From Ruaniaceae bacterium KH17 (GTDB taxonomy: Bacteria; Actinomycetota; Actinomycetes; Actinomycetales; Actinomycetaceae), in contig FZQV01000026.1 of the NCBI GenBank assembly GCA_900199505.1, forward strand, positions 1 through 36,048: 36,048 nt of DNA, read 5' to 3'. A model generated the notes under the pieces. The model did no database searches. It was given only the letters and a program-made list of their open reading frames with translations, and had not been told where the DNA came from. Made by a program: the position numbers and the translations under genes. Positions 9,192-17,369 of this stretch are shown here, one piece after another. Position 1 is the first letter of the stretch. Every line of letters starts with the position of its first letter.

Positions 9192-9232
9192 GGCAGGAAG
9201 GGGGCCGCCAACGTGGCGGCCCCCTTCCTGCC
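9192..9232. terminator. Bidirectional intrinsic terminator, perfect 19-bp stem
   Basis: Bases 9192-9210 (starting GGCAGGAAGGGGGCC) are the exact reverse complement of 9214-9232, with a three-base loop. The hairpin sits between the stop of the DASS gene (9186) and the stop of the convergent ABC gene (9236). There is no long T-run, as is common in high-GC actinobacteria. Confidence 0.85.
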
Positions 9233-9235
9233 GAG

Positions 9236-11260
9236 CTACAGGTGGAAGCGGAAGGCGTCGGAGTCCGGGACATCCTGCGCGGGGACACCACCCAGGAAGG
9301 CCACGGGGACCATCGCGCCGGTCTCCGCCGGGGCCCGGTCCGGCCGGCGATCGCGCCGAATACGGGCCACAGCCGCGGCCTCGACTCCTTCAATCTTCGC
9401 CGCCGCCATCTGCTGTGCCGCGAGCTCGGAGTAGAGCCCACCACGCGCCAGGAGTTCCTGGTGCGTGCCGGATTCGACGATCTTCCCGGCCTCAAGCACG
9501 TGAATCGTATCCGCACCGATCACGGTGGAGAGCCGGTGCGCGATCGACAGCACGGTGCGGCCCTTCGCGGCCTCGTCCAGCGCCTGCTGCACGATCCGCT
9601 CGGAGACGGTGTCCAGCGCCGAGGTTGCCTCATCGAGCAGGAGCACCGGCGGGTCCTTCAGGAGCACCCGCGCGATCGCAATGCGCTGCTTCTCGCCGCC
9701 AGAAAGCCGATAGCCTCGCTCGCCCACCACGGTGTCGTAACCGTCCTCGAACCCGGAGATGATGTGGTGGATATTCGCCGCCGCACACGCCGCGATCAGC
9801 TCGGCCTCGGTGGCATCCGGCCGGGCGTACAGCAGGTTCTCGCGGATCGTGGCGTGGAAGAGATAGGTCTCTTGGGACACGATACCCACGTTGTCGATGA
9901 TCGACTCCTGCGTCAGCTCACGCACGTCCGCGCCACTGAAGAGCACGGCGCCCTCATCGGCTTCATACAGCCGCGGCGCGAGATAGAGCACGGTCGTCTT
10001 GCCCGCGCCAGATGGACCCACGAATGCTACGTGCTGGCCCGGCTCCGCAACGAACGAGATTCCCTGCAAGGTGGGGCGGGCATCCGCCGGCGAGTCCGGA
10101 TAGCGGAAAACCACGTCCCGGAACTCGATCTGACCTCGGGGCCCAGGGGCGCCGTCGGCCCGAATCGCATCGGGAGCGTCCTGGATCGCGGGAATCATGT
10201 CGAGGTACTCGAAGATGCGCGCAAAGAGCGCCTTCGAGGTCTGCAGATCGAGGGCCACCCGCATGAGGCCAAGGAGCGGCTGAAGGAGCCGCGCCTGCAC
10301 GGTCGTGAATGCCACGACCGTGCCCGCCGTGATGTCCGCACTACCGCCCGTGATCAGGTAACCCGAGACGAGATAGATCACCGCTGGCACCGACGACATC
10401 AGCACCTGCACGACGGCGAAGAAGCCCTGGCCGCTCATCGCCCGGCGTACCTGCAACCGGATCTGGTTGGCGTTCTCGTCCTGGTACCGCTGTGCCTCCG
10501 CACCCTGCCGGTTGAATGCCTTCGAGAGCAACACACCGGAGACGCTGAGGGTCTCCTGGGTGATCGAGGTCAACTCCGAGAGCGACTCTTGCGTCTCCCC
10601 CGCAATCCGCGCACGAACCTGACCCACGCGGCGCTGCACCACGATCAAGAACGGCATCAGCACGATCGCGATCAGCGTGAGCCGCCAATCGATCACAATC
10701 ATCGCCACCAGCGAGGCAATCACGGTGACCACGTTGCCGAGGATGCTCGTCACGGTATTGGAGAGCACGCCGGAGACTCCGCCGACGTCGTTCTGGAGCC
10801 GCGACTGGATCACTCCCGTCTTGGTGCGGGTGAAGAAGGCGAGATCCATCGCCTGCAGATGCTCGAAGAGCTTCACGCGGAGGTCCCCCGTGACCGAGTT
10901 GCCGACCGTTGAGGTGAGGTAGGTCTGGGACACATTGAGCGCGGCCGAGAACAGGAAGAGCCCCACCATGATCCCAACCAGCCGCCACAGCAACGGGATC
11001 TGAGCGCCACAGCCGTCGGCCGGGAACAGCGCGTCATCGAAGATCCGTTGCACGATCAGCGGCGGGACCACCGCGATTGCCGCGCTGACCACGACCAGCG
11101 CCGCCATCCCCGCAATGCGCCAGAGGTAGGGCTTGAAGAGCTCCGTGATCCGGGCACCCAGGTTCGGGATCTCCGGAGCCTGCGCGTTCGCTCTCCGCTG
11201 TGCCGCTTCATCGACCCCGCGAAATCCGCCGCGTCCGCCGCCGATGCCACCAATCGTCAT
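9236..11260 (-). CDS. ABC exporter, fused transmembrane and ATPase domains
   Basis: A 674-residue half-transporter. Residues 1-40 are a Gly-rich cytoplasmic leader, the six-helix transmembrane domain spans about 41-345 and the nucleotide-binding domain about 376-620. Walker A GPSGAGKT is at 415-422, the Q-loop at VSQETYLF, the signature LSGGEKQ at 519-525, and Walker B with D-loop VLLLDEATSALD at 539-550. The switch histidine is in SIAHRLST. This is the multidrug/lipid exporter type that works as a dimer; with no paired half-gene nearby it is probably a homodimer. A 50-residue tail (Ala/Arg-rich, ending DAFRFHL) follows the ATPase. The ATG follows a TAATCT box by seven bases. It lies 33 bases behind the oxidoreductase gene on the same strand. 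Confidence 0.95.
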   Translation of the reverse strand: MTIGGIGGGRGGFRGVDEAAQRRANAQAPEIPNLGARITELFKPYLWRIAGMAALVVVSAAIAVVPPLIVQRIFDDALFPADGCGAQIPLLWRLVGIMVGLFLFSAALNVSQTYLTSTVGNSVTGDLRVKLFEHLQAMDLAFFTRTKTGVIQSRLQNDVGGVSGVLSNTVTSILGNVVTVIASLVAMIVIDWRLTLIAIVLMPFLIVVQRRVGQVRARIAGETQESLSELTSITQETLSVSGVLLSKAFNRQGAEAQRYQDENANQIRLQVRRAMSGQGFFAVVQVLMSSVPAVIYLVSGYLITGGSADITAGTVVAFTTVQARLLQPLLGLMRVALDLQTSKALFARIFEYLDMIPAIQDAPDAIRADGAPGPRGQIEFRDVVFRYPDSPADARPTLQGISFVAEPGQHVAFVGPSGAGKTTVLYLAPRLYEADEGAVLFSGADVRELTQESIIDNVGIVSQETYLFHATIRENLLYARPDATEAELIAACAAANIHHIISGFEDGYDTVVGERGYRLSGGEKQRIAIARVLLKDPPVLLLDEATSALDTVSERIVQQALDEAAKGRTVLSIAHRLSTVIGADTIHVLEAGKIVESGTHQELLARGGLYSELAAQQMAAAKIEGVEAAAVARIRRDRRPDRAPAETGAMVPVAFLGGVPAQDVPDSDAFRFHL

Positions 11261-11267
11261 GTGAGCC

Positions 11268-11273
11268 AGATTA
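11268..11273 (-). promoter_or_regulatory. -10 box of the ABC exporter gene (leaderless candidate)
   Basis: TAATCT on the minus strand, seven bases before the ATG at 11260. It lies in the 33-base gap behind the oxidoreductase gene, so the exporter may have its own transcript. Confidence 0.45.
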
Positions 11274-11293
11274 CGTCACGACGCACATAGCGC

Positions 11294-12265
11294 TCAGGCG
11301 ATGTCCACGGCGGTACGGGCGAGGTGCTCGTCAATGATCTTGCGTGAGGCGATCGAGACATCCCGCCAGCGCGGGTTGATCGCGCCCTCCTCAACCTGAT
11401 CGGCGAAGGCGTTGAGCTCGTGGTGCATGGTCTCGGCCGGGCGCAGCCTCGGGTGATCGATGATGGCGGTCTCGCCCTCGCGCGTGCGGAGCGTGACGCG
11501 GGACGGCTCGGAGGGCGAATCGATCGCGAGCTCACCACGCTCGCCCACTATCACGCAGGGGCTATAGCCCTGAGCGATCTTGGAGTAGACGATGTCGGCC
11601 ACCATCGAACCGTAATCGAGCGTGAGGCTCCCCGCGGCGTCGAAGCCGTTGTCCAGGCGCACGCTCACACCCGTGTGGGCACGTGGCTCGCCGAAGAAAT
11701 CGAGCAGCGGCTGCAGGCCGTAGACGCCGATGTCCACGAGCGCCGAGTTCCCGAGAGTGGGATCGAAGGCGTTCACGTGCTCGCCCGCGCGGAAGCGATC
11801 GTACCGCGAGGAGTATTGCTGCTGTTCGAATCGCGCGTATCGAACGGTGCCGAGCCGCTCGATCGCGTCCCTGATCACCGCAAATTCGGGGATGTGCAGG
11901 TGCCGGGTGGCCTCCATAACAACCACGCCGGCCGCCTCTGCCGCAGTGAACAGCCGCACCGCCTGCTCGTGGTTCGCCGTGATGGTCTTCTCGACAAGCA
12001 CGTGCTTCCCCGCTTCGATCGCCGCCATTGCCTGGGGGAAATGCGCGCTGGTTGGGCTTGCGACGTAAACCAGGTCGACGACGTCGAGCAGCGCCGCGTA
12101 CTCAGAGACGTGCGTTGGGACGCCGTGGGCCGAGGCGAACTCCGCCGCCCGATCCGCCGAGCGCGAGTACACGGTGACGGGATCCACCCGGCCGTCGGTG
12201 TTGCGCGCGGCCTCGATGAACCACTCGCTGATGAAGTTCGTTCCAACGATCCCGGTCCGGAGCAT
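11294..12265 (-). CDS. Gfo/Idh/MocA-family NAD(P)-dependent oxidoreductase
   Basis: A 323-residue protein. The N-terminal Rossmann fold starts at residue 3 (RTGIVGTNFISEWF). It continues with DLVYVASPTSAHFPQAMAA and AGKHVLVEKTI at about 88-98, where family members carry the catalytic EKP; here Pro is replaced by Thr, common in the non-sugar branches. The C-terminal alpha/beta domain includes GNSALVDIGVYGLQPLLDFFG, the G-x-x-D-I-G-x-Y motif. Members oxidise or reduce sugars, inositols or related polyols, or make bile pigments; the substrate is unknown here. AAGGGG five bases before the ATG supports the start. It is 46 bases behind ppc and 33 bases ahead of the ABC gene, so co-transcription is possible. 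Confidence 0.9.
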   Translation of the reverse strand: MLRTGIVGTNFISEWFIEAARNTDGRVDPVTVYSRSADRAAEFASAHGVPTHVSEYAALLDVVDLVYVASPTSAHFPQAMAAIEAGKHVLVEKTITANHEQAVRLFTAAEAAGVVVMEATRHLHIPEFAVIRDAIERLGTVRYARFEQQQYSSRYDRFRAGEHVNAFDPTLGNSALVDIGVYGLQPLLDFFGEPRAHTGVSVRLDNGFDAAGSLTLDYGSMVADIVYSKIAQGYSPCVIVGERGELAIDSPSEPSRVTLRTREGETAIIDHPRLRPAETMHHELNAFADQVEEGAINPRWRDVSIASRKIIDEHLARTAVDIA

Positions 12266-12311
12266 GATTCCCCTTCAGTTGCAGGTGTCCCACCTTAACG
12301 TGGTGCACGCG

Positions 12312-14948
12312 CTATCCCGTGTTTTGAAGGCCAGCGGAGACTCCGGACACCGAGAGCAGCAGCAGGTGCTCCCACTCCTCGCCGCCACCATCGGCACGCA
12401 GCGCACGCAACGCGCGCAGTTGTAGTAGCGACAGCGCGTCCACGTAGGGGCTGCGGAGGTCGACGGCGGCATGGAGAGCCGGGCGGTTGGCGAGCAGTTC
12501 GTCTCCACCTACGATCCGGACGAGCCAGTCGCGCGTCAGCTCCATCTCGCCGAGCACCAGCTCGGTGAAGTCCGGCCGGTCGCCGAGTTCGAGATACTGC
12601 CGTGCGATCCGCGGATCGGCCTTGGCGAGGCTCATGCCGACGTTGTCGATCACCGTGCTAAACAGCGGCCATTCGGCGTACGCGCGCCGCAATAGTTCGA
12701 CATCGCCGACCGCCTCGAGCGCGCTTCCCAGCCCAAACCAGCCCGCGAGGTTGATCCGTGCCTGCGACCAGGCGAACACCCACGGGATCGCGCGCAGGTC
12801 CGTGAGTGACTCGACCGAGAGCCCACGGCGGGCCGGGCGCGAACCAAGCTGGAGCCGGCCAATCTCCTCCATGGGCGTCACCGTGGCGAACCACTGAGCG
12901 AACCCCTCCGCCTGTACGAGCGAGTCGAAGCGTTCGCGCGAGCTCACGGTGAGCGTCTCGGCAACCTCCGCGTATTTCTCGGCGGCGGCGTTGTTACGTT
13001 CTTCGATCGACGGCGCCACGGCCATCAGCGTTGCCGCGGCCACCTGGTCGATGTGGCGCATCGCGATCGTGGGATCGCCGTACCGTGCGAAGACCACCTC
13101 TCCCTGCTCGGTGAGCTTGAAGCGCCCATCCACCGAGTGCGGCGGCTGAGCGAGGATCGCGGTGTTGGTGGGGCCACCGCCGCGCCCCAGCGCGCCGCCG
13201 CGCCCGTGGAACAGGGTGAGAGTGAAGCCCTTCTCCTCAGCCCAACGCGCGATCTCACGTTGCGCATCATAGAGTGCGAGGTTCGCGGCGAGCGGACCCA
13301 CGTCCTTCGAAGAGTCCGAGTAGCCGAGCATCACTTCGAGCTGACCGCCGGTGGCAGCGAGCCGCTGCGCGAACGCCGGATGCGCCACGGCCTCGTCGAG
13401 GATCGTGGTGGCGCCGCGCAGGTCGTTGTATGTCTCGAATAGCGGGATCACATCGAGCACCGGCTTCGCACCCGAGTGCCTCGCGAGCTCGTACACATTC
13501 GCGAGATCCGCCGCAGACTGCGTGAACGAGACGATGTAGCGCCCCGCCGCATCCGGTCCGTAGCGGCGCTGCAACTGTGCCACTGCGCGGAACACCTCGA
13601 GCACTTCTTCGGTCTGTGGCGAGCGGGGACCGCCCGCCTCGCATTCGGCGAGAGCCTTCGCATGCACGGCGGAGTGCTGACGCACCTCGAGTTCGGCCAG
13701 GTGGAACCCGAAAGTCTGTACCTGCCACACAAGAGTCTGCAACGCTCCATACGCCTGGCGTGGAGCACCCGCGGCGCGCAGAGAATCCTGCACAATCTTC
13801 AGCTCATCGATCAGCTCGGACGGCTCGGCATAGGCGAGATCCGCATCGCGGGTACGTGTCGCGGCGATTCGCCGTGCAATGAGCGTGAGCACCTGCTTGT
13901 GGGGCTCGTTCGGTGCGCGCACCTGAGTCTCGGATGCCACTTCGCCGTCCACCAGCGCCAAGCGTTGCCAGAGCGCGGTGAGCCCAGCCGAGGGCGGGGT
14001 CTCGTCGGAATCGAGCGTCATCGCGCGGGCAATCCGCTCGGCGGTCTTCTCCATGCCGCGAAGCACGTGGTCCGCGGCGATCGCCGATGCCTTCATAGTG
14101 ACCGACGCCGTCACGAAGGGGTTACCATCCCGGTCGCCGCCCACCCAGGTACCCAAGCGTATGAAGGGCGAGACTACGGGGGCCGCCCGGCCGGCGTCGT
14201 CCTTCTGGAGGGCATCGTCCACGTAGCGGTACATCCGCGGGACCACGGTGTACAGCGTCTCATCGAAGATGGTCATCAGCGAGCGGACTTCGTCTTCGGG
14301 ACCCGGCTGGATCGAGCGCAATGGCGCGGTGCGCCAGAGGGTGTCGATCTCTTCGAGGATCTTGCGCAGGATGCGGCGTTCGGCGGCCTGATCCGCGCCG
14401 ACCAGGACCCGCTCTTCGAGAAGCCCGGAGAGTCGGCGCACGCTCGACGCCACGGCACGGCGCCGCGCCTCGGTGGGATGCGCGGTGAACACGGGGTGGA
14501 ACCTCAGGTTCTGCAGGTGCGTGCGCGCGGCCTCATCGCCGATCTCGGCACTGAGCTGAGCAATCGCCTTCGGGATCGTGTCGATCTCACCTTCGATCTC
14601 GGGGTGCCCCTCGCGCACGAGCCGCACACGCTGCAGTTCCTCCGCGAGATTCACGAGGTGGAAGTAGACCGTGAACGCCCGCGCCACCTCATCGGCGCGC
14701 TCCACCGTGAAGGACTCGGCGATCTCCATGGCCTGGACCATTGCCTCTTCCGAGTGATCACGATACGCGGCGATGGTCGCCTGCCGGAGCCGTTCGACGT
14801 CGTCGTACAAGCCGTCCGAACCACTCTCACGCAACACGTGGCCGAGCAGATTCCCGAGCAGGCGCACATCGGCACGGACCGGTTCCGGTAGCTCCTGCTG
14901 GGCGGGAGCGCCGCCCAGCGGCATCGGCGTGGTGTTGATATTTGGCAT
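12312..14948 (-). CDS. ppc: Phosphoenolpyruvate carboxylase
   Basis: An 878-residue protein of normal family length. It carries the catalytic histidine region HPVFTAHPTEARRR (His157), the lysine region MLGYSDSSKDVGPLA, and the Arg/Gly loop TLFHGRGGALGRGGGPTN. The C terminus ends in the conserved Asn-Thr-Gly (GLQNTG). The enzyme adds bicarbonate to PEP to give oxaloacetate plus phosphate, replenishing the TCA cycle, in the cytoplasm, usually as a tetramer controlled by acetyl-CoA and aspartate. An upstream in-frame ATG (15005) would add 19 poorly conserved residues. The ATG at 14948 (MPNINTTP) is preferred because it follows a TAAGGT box by seven bases. It is divergent from the cold-shock gene. 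Confidence 0.97.
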   Translation of the reverse strand: MPNINTTPMPLGGAPAQQELPEPVRADVRLLGNLLGHVLRESGSDGLYDDVERLRQATIAAYRDHSEEAMVQAMEIAESFTVERADEVARAFTVYFHLVNLAEELQRVRLVREGHPEIEGEIDTIPKAIAQLSAEIGDEAARTHLQNLRFHPVFTAHPTEARRRAVASSVRRLSGLLEERVLVGADQAAERRILRKILEEIDTLWRTAPLRSIQPGPEDEVRSLMTIFDETLYTVVPRMYRYVDDALQKDDAGRAAPVVSPFIRLGTWVGGDRDGNPFVTASVTMKASAIAADHVLRGMEKTAERIARAMTLDSDETPPSAGLTALWQRLALVDGEVASETQVRAPNEPHKQVLTLIARRIAATRTRDADLAYAEPSELIDELKIVQDSLRAAGAPRQAYGALQTLVWQVQTFGFHLAELEVRQHSAVHAKALAECEAGGPRSPQTEEVLEVFRAVAQLQRRYGPDAAGRYIVSFTQSAADLANVYELARHSGAKPVLDVIPLFETYNDLRGATTILDEAVAHPAFAQRLAATGGQLEVMLGYSDSSKDVGPLAANLALYDAQREIARWAEEKGFTLTLFHGRGGALGRGGGPTNTAILAQPPHSVDGRFKLTEQGEVVFARYGDPTIAMRHIDQVAAATLMAVAPSIEERNNAAAEKYAEVAETLTVSSRERFDSLVQAEGFAQWFATVTPMEEIGRLQLGSRPARRGLSVESLTDLRAIPWVFAWSQARINLAGWFGLGSALEAVGDVELLRRAYAEWPLFSTVIDNVGMSLAKADPRIARQYLELGDRPDFTELVLGEMELTRDWLVRIVGGDELLANRPALHAAVDLRSPYVDALSLLQLRALRALRADGGGEEWEHLLLLSVSGVSAGLQNTG

Positions 14949-14955
14949 GGTCTTT

Positions 14956-14961
14956 ACCTTA
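14956..14961 (-). promoter_or_regulatory. -10 box of ppc (leaderless candidate)
   Basis: TAAGGT on the minus strand, seven bases before the ATG at 14948. The embedded AAGG could instead serve as a weak Shine-Dalgarno sequence. Confidence 0.4.
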
Positions 14962-15098
14962 GTCCCACCTGGGCCAAAGGTCCCAAGCGACCAAATTCCG
15001 GCCAACGCATCGCCAGCGACCCCCTTCGTGTGGGAGAGTAGTTAGGCGGGCCTGCGAATATGGGTCCCGCACCCCTGAAGAAAGTAGTACACAGCAAC

Positions 15099-15302
15099 AT
15101 GGCACAAGGAACCGTCAAGTGGTTCAACAGCGAGAAGGGCTTCGGCTTCATCGCCCCCGACGATGGTAGCGACGACGTGTTCGTCCACCACACCTCGATC
15201 AACGCGCGCGGTTTCCGCAACCTCGAAGAGGCACAGCGGGTTGAGTTTGAGGTTGAGCAGGGCCAGAAGGGCCTGCAGGCAGTGAACGTCACCGCCCTGT
15301 AA
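15099..15302 (+). CDS. Cold-shock protein (CspA family)
   Basis: A 67-residue single cold-shock domain ([18 protein letters not shown]). RNP1 is KGFGFI at about 13-18 and RNP2 is DVFVHH at about 28-33. These single-strand RNA/DNA binders melt secondary structure in mRNA. The frame opens at 15060, but family alignment fixes the start at 15099. A GAAGAAAG sequence lies about 16 bases upstream, further than usual. The gene stands alone, divergent from ppc, and is followed by its own terminator. Confidence 0.97.
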   Translation: MAQGTVKWFNSEKGFGFIAPDDGSDDVFVHHTSINARGFRNLEEAQRVEFEVEQGQKGLQAVNVTAL

Positions 15303-15314
15303 AGCTTCACGCAA

Positions 15315-15345
15315 ACGCCCCCGGGAGAAATCTCCGGGGGCGTTC
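15315..15345 (+). terminator. Rho-independent terminator of the cold-shock gene
   Basis: AACGCCCCCGG (15315-15325) pairs with CCGGGGGCGTT (15335-15345), an 11-bp GC-rich stem, 12 bases after the stop codon. The following sequence is only mildly T-rich. It may also serve the convergent GNAT gene at 15370. Confidence 0.85.
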
Positions 15346-15369
15346 GTTGTGTCTGGGACCTGCCGGACT

Positions 15370-15909
15370 CTACCGCGTGAGTGAGGAGTGGCGCGGGTTG
15401 ATCAGCTGGAAGAGGACGTGGGTCTGCCACTGCCCATCGATCCGCAAGTAGTCCTCGGCGATGCCGTACTGCTCGAAGCCGCAGCGTTCGAGTACGGCCT
15501 GTGAAGGCGCGTTGTCGATCAGTGCCTCCGCCTGGATCCGGTGGAGATCGATGTCCCGGAACGCAAACGTGATGGTTTGGCGCAGCGCCTCAGTGGCGAC
15601 GCCTTGGCCGCCGAACTCCTTGCCGACGAGGAAGCCCACACTCGCCGACTGCAGTGCCCCACGCACCACGCTGTTCAGACTGATTCGCCCAGCAATCTCG
15701 TCACCCAAGCGGATGATCCAGAGGTAGCGCGTGTCATTTGAGCGCTCGCGGGCCCATGAAGCAATCGCATCGCGCTGGCCCTCCTCGGTGTAGTACGAGT
15801 CCATGCGGGCGGGCTCCCCGGAGGCGAAATGCTTCCGGTTGTGGGACATGAATCGGGCCAACTCGGCCGCGTGATGCGGCTCCGGTACAACCAGAGAAAC
15901 CTTGCTCAT
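15370..15909 (-). CDS. GNAT N-acetyltransferase, RimJ/RimL-like
   Basis: A 179-residue GNAT-fold protein. The N-terminal strand is followed by WIIRLGDEIAGRISLNSVVRGALQSASVGFLV. The acetyl-CoA loop is KEFGGQGVATEALRQTITFAF (Q/R-x-x-G-x-G/A type, about 103-123). The C-terminal block HRIQAEALIDNAPSQAVLERCGFEQYGIAEDYLRIDGQWQTHVLF is typical of RimJ/RimL enzymes, which acetylate the N-terminal alanine of ribosomal proteins S5 or L12. The true acceptor could be another protein or small amine. The start is supported by AAAGGA eight bases upstream. Confidence 0.88.
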   Translation of the reverse strand: MSKVSLVVPEPHHAAELARFMSHNRKHFASGEPARMDSYYTEEGQRDAIASWARERSNDTRYLWIIRLGDEIAGRISLNSVVRGALQSASVGFLVGKEFGGQGVATEALRQTITFAFRDIDLHRIQAEALIDNAPSQAVLERCGFEQYGIAEDYLRIDGQWQTHVLFQLINPRHSSLTR

Positions 15910-15942
15910 CGATCAGTTCCTTTCATCCACTACACACAGAGG

Positions 15943-16593
15943 CTATCCGCCTTCGCCGCTCGAAGCACCCCAAACTTCTCGCCAGAACTCTGCGAGCGAG
16001 TCCACATTGTGGTGTGCATTCAGCCCGCTCGGCTGTGGCACCACCCACAGCCCGACGGCGTCCGGCCAGTTCTCCAGGGCGCTCACGTCTTGCGGTCCAA
16101 GCCGGGCCTTCGGCTGCCCGAACGCGGTGCGAAACGCCGTGATACCGGCGATTGCCACCACGCGCGGACGAAGTGTGGCGGCGCGCTGTGCGAGGTGTGC
16201 GCCACCTTCGCGGAGTTCGGCCGCGGAGAGCTCGGCGGCGCGCACGGTGGCGCGGCCCACCAGGTTCGTGAGGCCGATCCCGCGGGCGAGAAACTGCTGT
16301 TCATCGGCATCGCTGAGGCCGGCCGCGGCGTCCACCACGTAATCGGTGAGGCCGGCACGGTAGAGCGAGGGCCAGAAGCGGTTGGCGGGATGCGCGAAGG
16401 GCGCGTTGACGGCGGCGGTCCACAGTCCCGGGTTGATGCCTACGATCAGGAGCCGGAGCGGCGTTCCGTCCGCGGGCAGGATGTCATCGATCGCGTTCGG
16501 GTCATCGGTGGCGAAATCTGCGAGTTCGGCGCGGGTGGGCCGCCGCCCGCCCATCGGTGAGGGCCGCCGCGGAATCCCCCGCACTCGCTCCAT
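15943..16593 (-). CDS. mug: Mismatch-specific uracil/thymine DNA glycosylase
   Basis: A 216-residue member of uracil-DNA glycosylase family 2 (Mug/TDG). The catalytic-pocket motif GINPG is at residues 52-56, followed by the NRFWP segment at 71-75. The second active-site motif PSGLNAHH is near the C terminus. Mug removes uracil, and ethenocytosine, from G mismatches and starts base-excision repair. The frame opens at 16617, but that start would overlap the ribosome-binding site. GGAGGT seven bases before the ATG at 16593 decides the start. The basic N terminus of about 45 residues before the core is longer than in E. coli Mug. Confidence 0.93.
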   Translation of the reverse strand: MERVRGIPRRPSPMGGRRPTRAELADFATDDPNAIDDILPADGTPLRLLIVGINPGLWTAAVNAPFAHPANRFWPSLYRAGLTDYVVDAAAGLSDADEQQFLARGIGLTNLVGRATVRAAELSAAELREGGAHLAQRAATLRPRVVAIAGITAFRTAFGQPKARLGPQDVSALENWPDAVGLWVVPQPSGLNAHHNVDSLAEFWREVWGASSGEGG

Positions 16594-16671
16594 CGCCCTC
16601 ACCTCCGACTGGACCAATGACTACTCGCCACGGTACCCCGAAACGTTGCACCAGCGGCGGGCGTTCGGAGG

Positions 16672-17094
16672 CTACGCGGCGCGGAGCACCATGAGTAGCG
16701 TGCCCGCCACGATCAGGGCGAGTCCCACGAGCGCGCGGGGTGATTGCCGTTCGCGGAAGAAGATGGCAGCAAGCACCACGGTGACCAGGATGCTCAGCTT
16801 GTCGATCGGCGCCACCACGCTTGCCGGTCCATCCTGCATCGCCCTCCAGTAGCAGAGCCAGGAGGCGCCCGTGGCGAGGCCCGAGAGGACGAGGAACAGC
16901 CAGGTTCGGCCGCTGAGTTCGGTGATCGTGCCCGCCGAGCCGACGATCAACACCATCACCCAGGCGCCAATCAGCACCACAATCGTACGGAGCGCGGTGG
17001 CGAGGCTGGAGGGCGTGGTCTGGACGCCCGCTTTGGCGAGGATCGCCGTCAGGCCGGCGAAGAATGCCGCCCCGAACGCAAATGCAGTCCACAC
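16672..17094 (-). CDS. Small EamA-type membrane protein (single repeat)
   Basis: About 140 residues, one EamA repeat with four to five helices. FAGLTAILAKAGV near the N terminus, LATALRTIVVLIGAWVMVL, and the segment DKLSILVTVVLAAIFFRERQSPRALVGLALIVAGTLL are the pattern of the short, stand-alone EamA proteins, thought to dimerise. The substrate is unknown. The frame extends to 17376 without any hydrophobic or conserved sequence, so the start is set by family length. GTG at 17094 has AGGTG six bases upstream; GTG at 17103 is the alternative. It lies 78 bases ahead of mug on the same strand. Confidence 0.8.
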   Translation of the reverse strand: MWTAFAFGAAFFAGLTAILAKAGVQTTPSSLATALRTIVVLIGAWVMVLIVGSAGTITELSGRTWLFLVLSGLATGASWLCYWRAMQDGPASVVAPIDKLSILVTVVLAAIFFRERQSPRALVGLALIVAGTLLMVLRAA

Positions 17095-17337
17095 GTGCTC
17101 CACCTTATGCGTGACGGACGTGCGGCGAGGCTGGGGACGCGTGCCTGTCACGTCACCGCTCCGGTCCGGGCCCTCAACGCGCACCGCCGAACGCGCAGGA
17201 ACCGCGTGTGTGACACCACTTCCACCCGTCCCCAGCCCTGCCGTGCGTCGCCGGCGCGTGCGGATGCGAACGCGCACGTGGTTTCGGGAGCCAGGCTCAG
17301 TGGGTGGAGGAGCATGCCACGCAGGATGCGGAGTCGA

Positions 17338-17343
17338 TACGAT
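17338..17343 (+). promoter_or_regulatory. -10 box before the carbohydrate-binding-like gene
   Basis: TACGAT 26 bases before the ATG at 17370, leaving a short leader that contains GGAGAG as ribosome-binding site. No -35 hexamer is clear. Confidence 0.4.
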
Positions 17344-17369
17344 CGGAGGGAGACTCACGAGGAGAGACA

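Noticed and set aside
9242-10912. 556-codon plus-strand open frame
   Set aside because: Antisense to the ABC exporter with no motif; high GC causes long frames in the opposite strand.
13476-14891. 471-codon plus-strand open frame
   Set aside because: Antisense to ppc, composition typical of shadow frames (His/Arg-rich, no domain).
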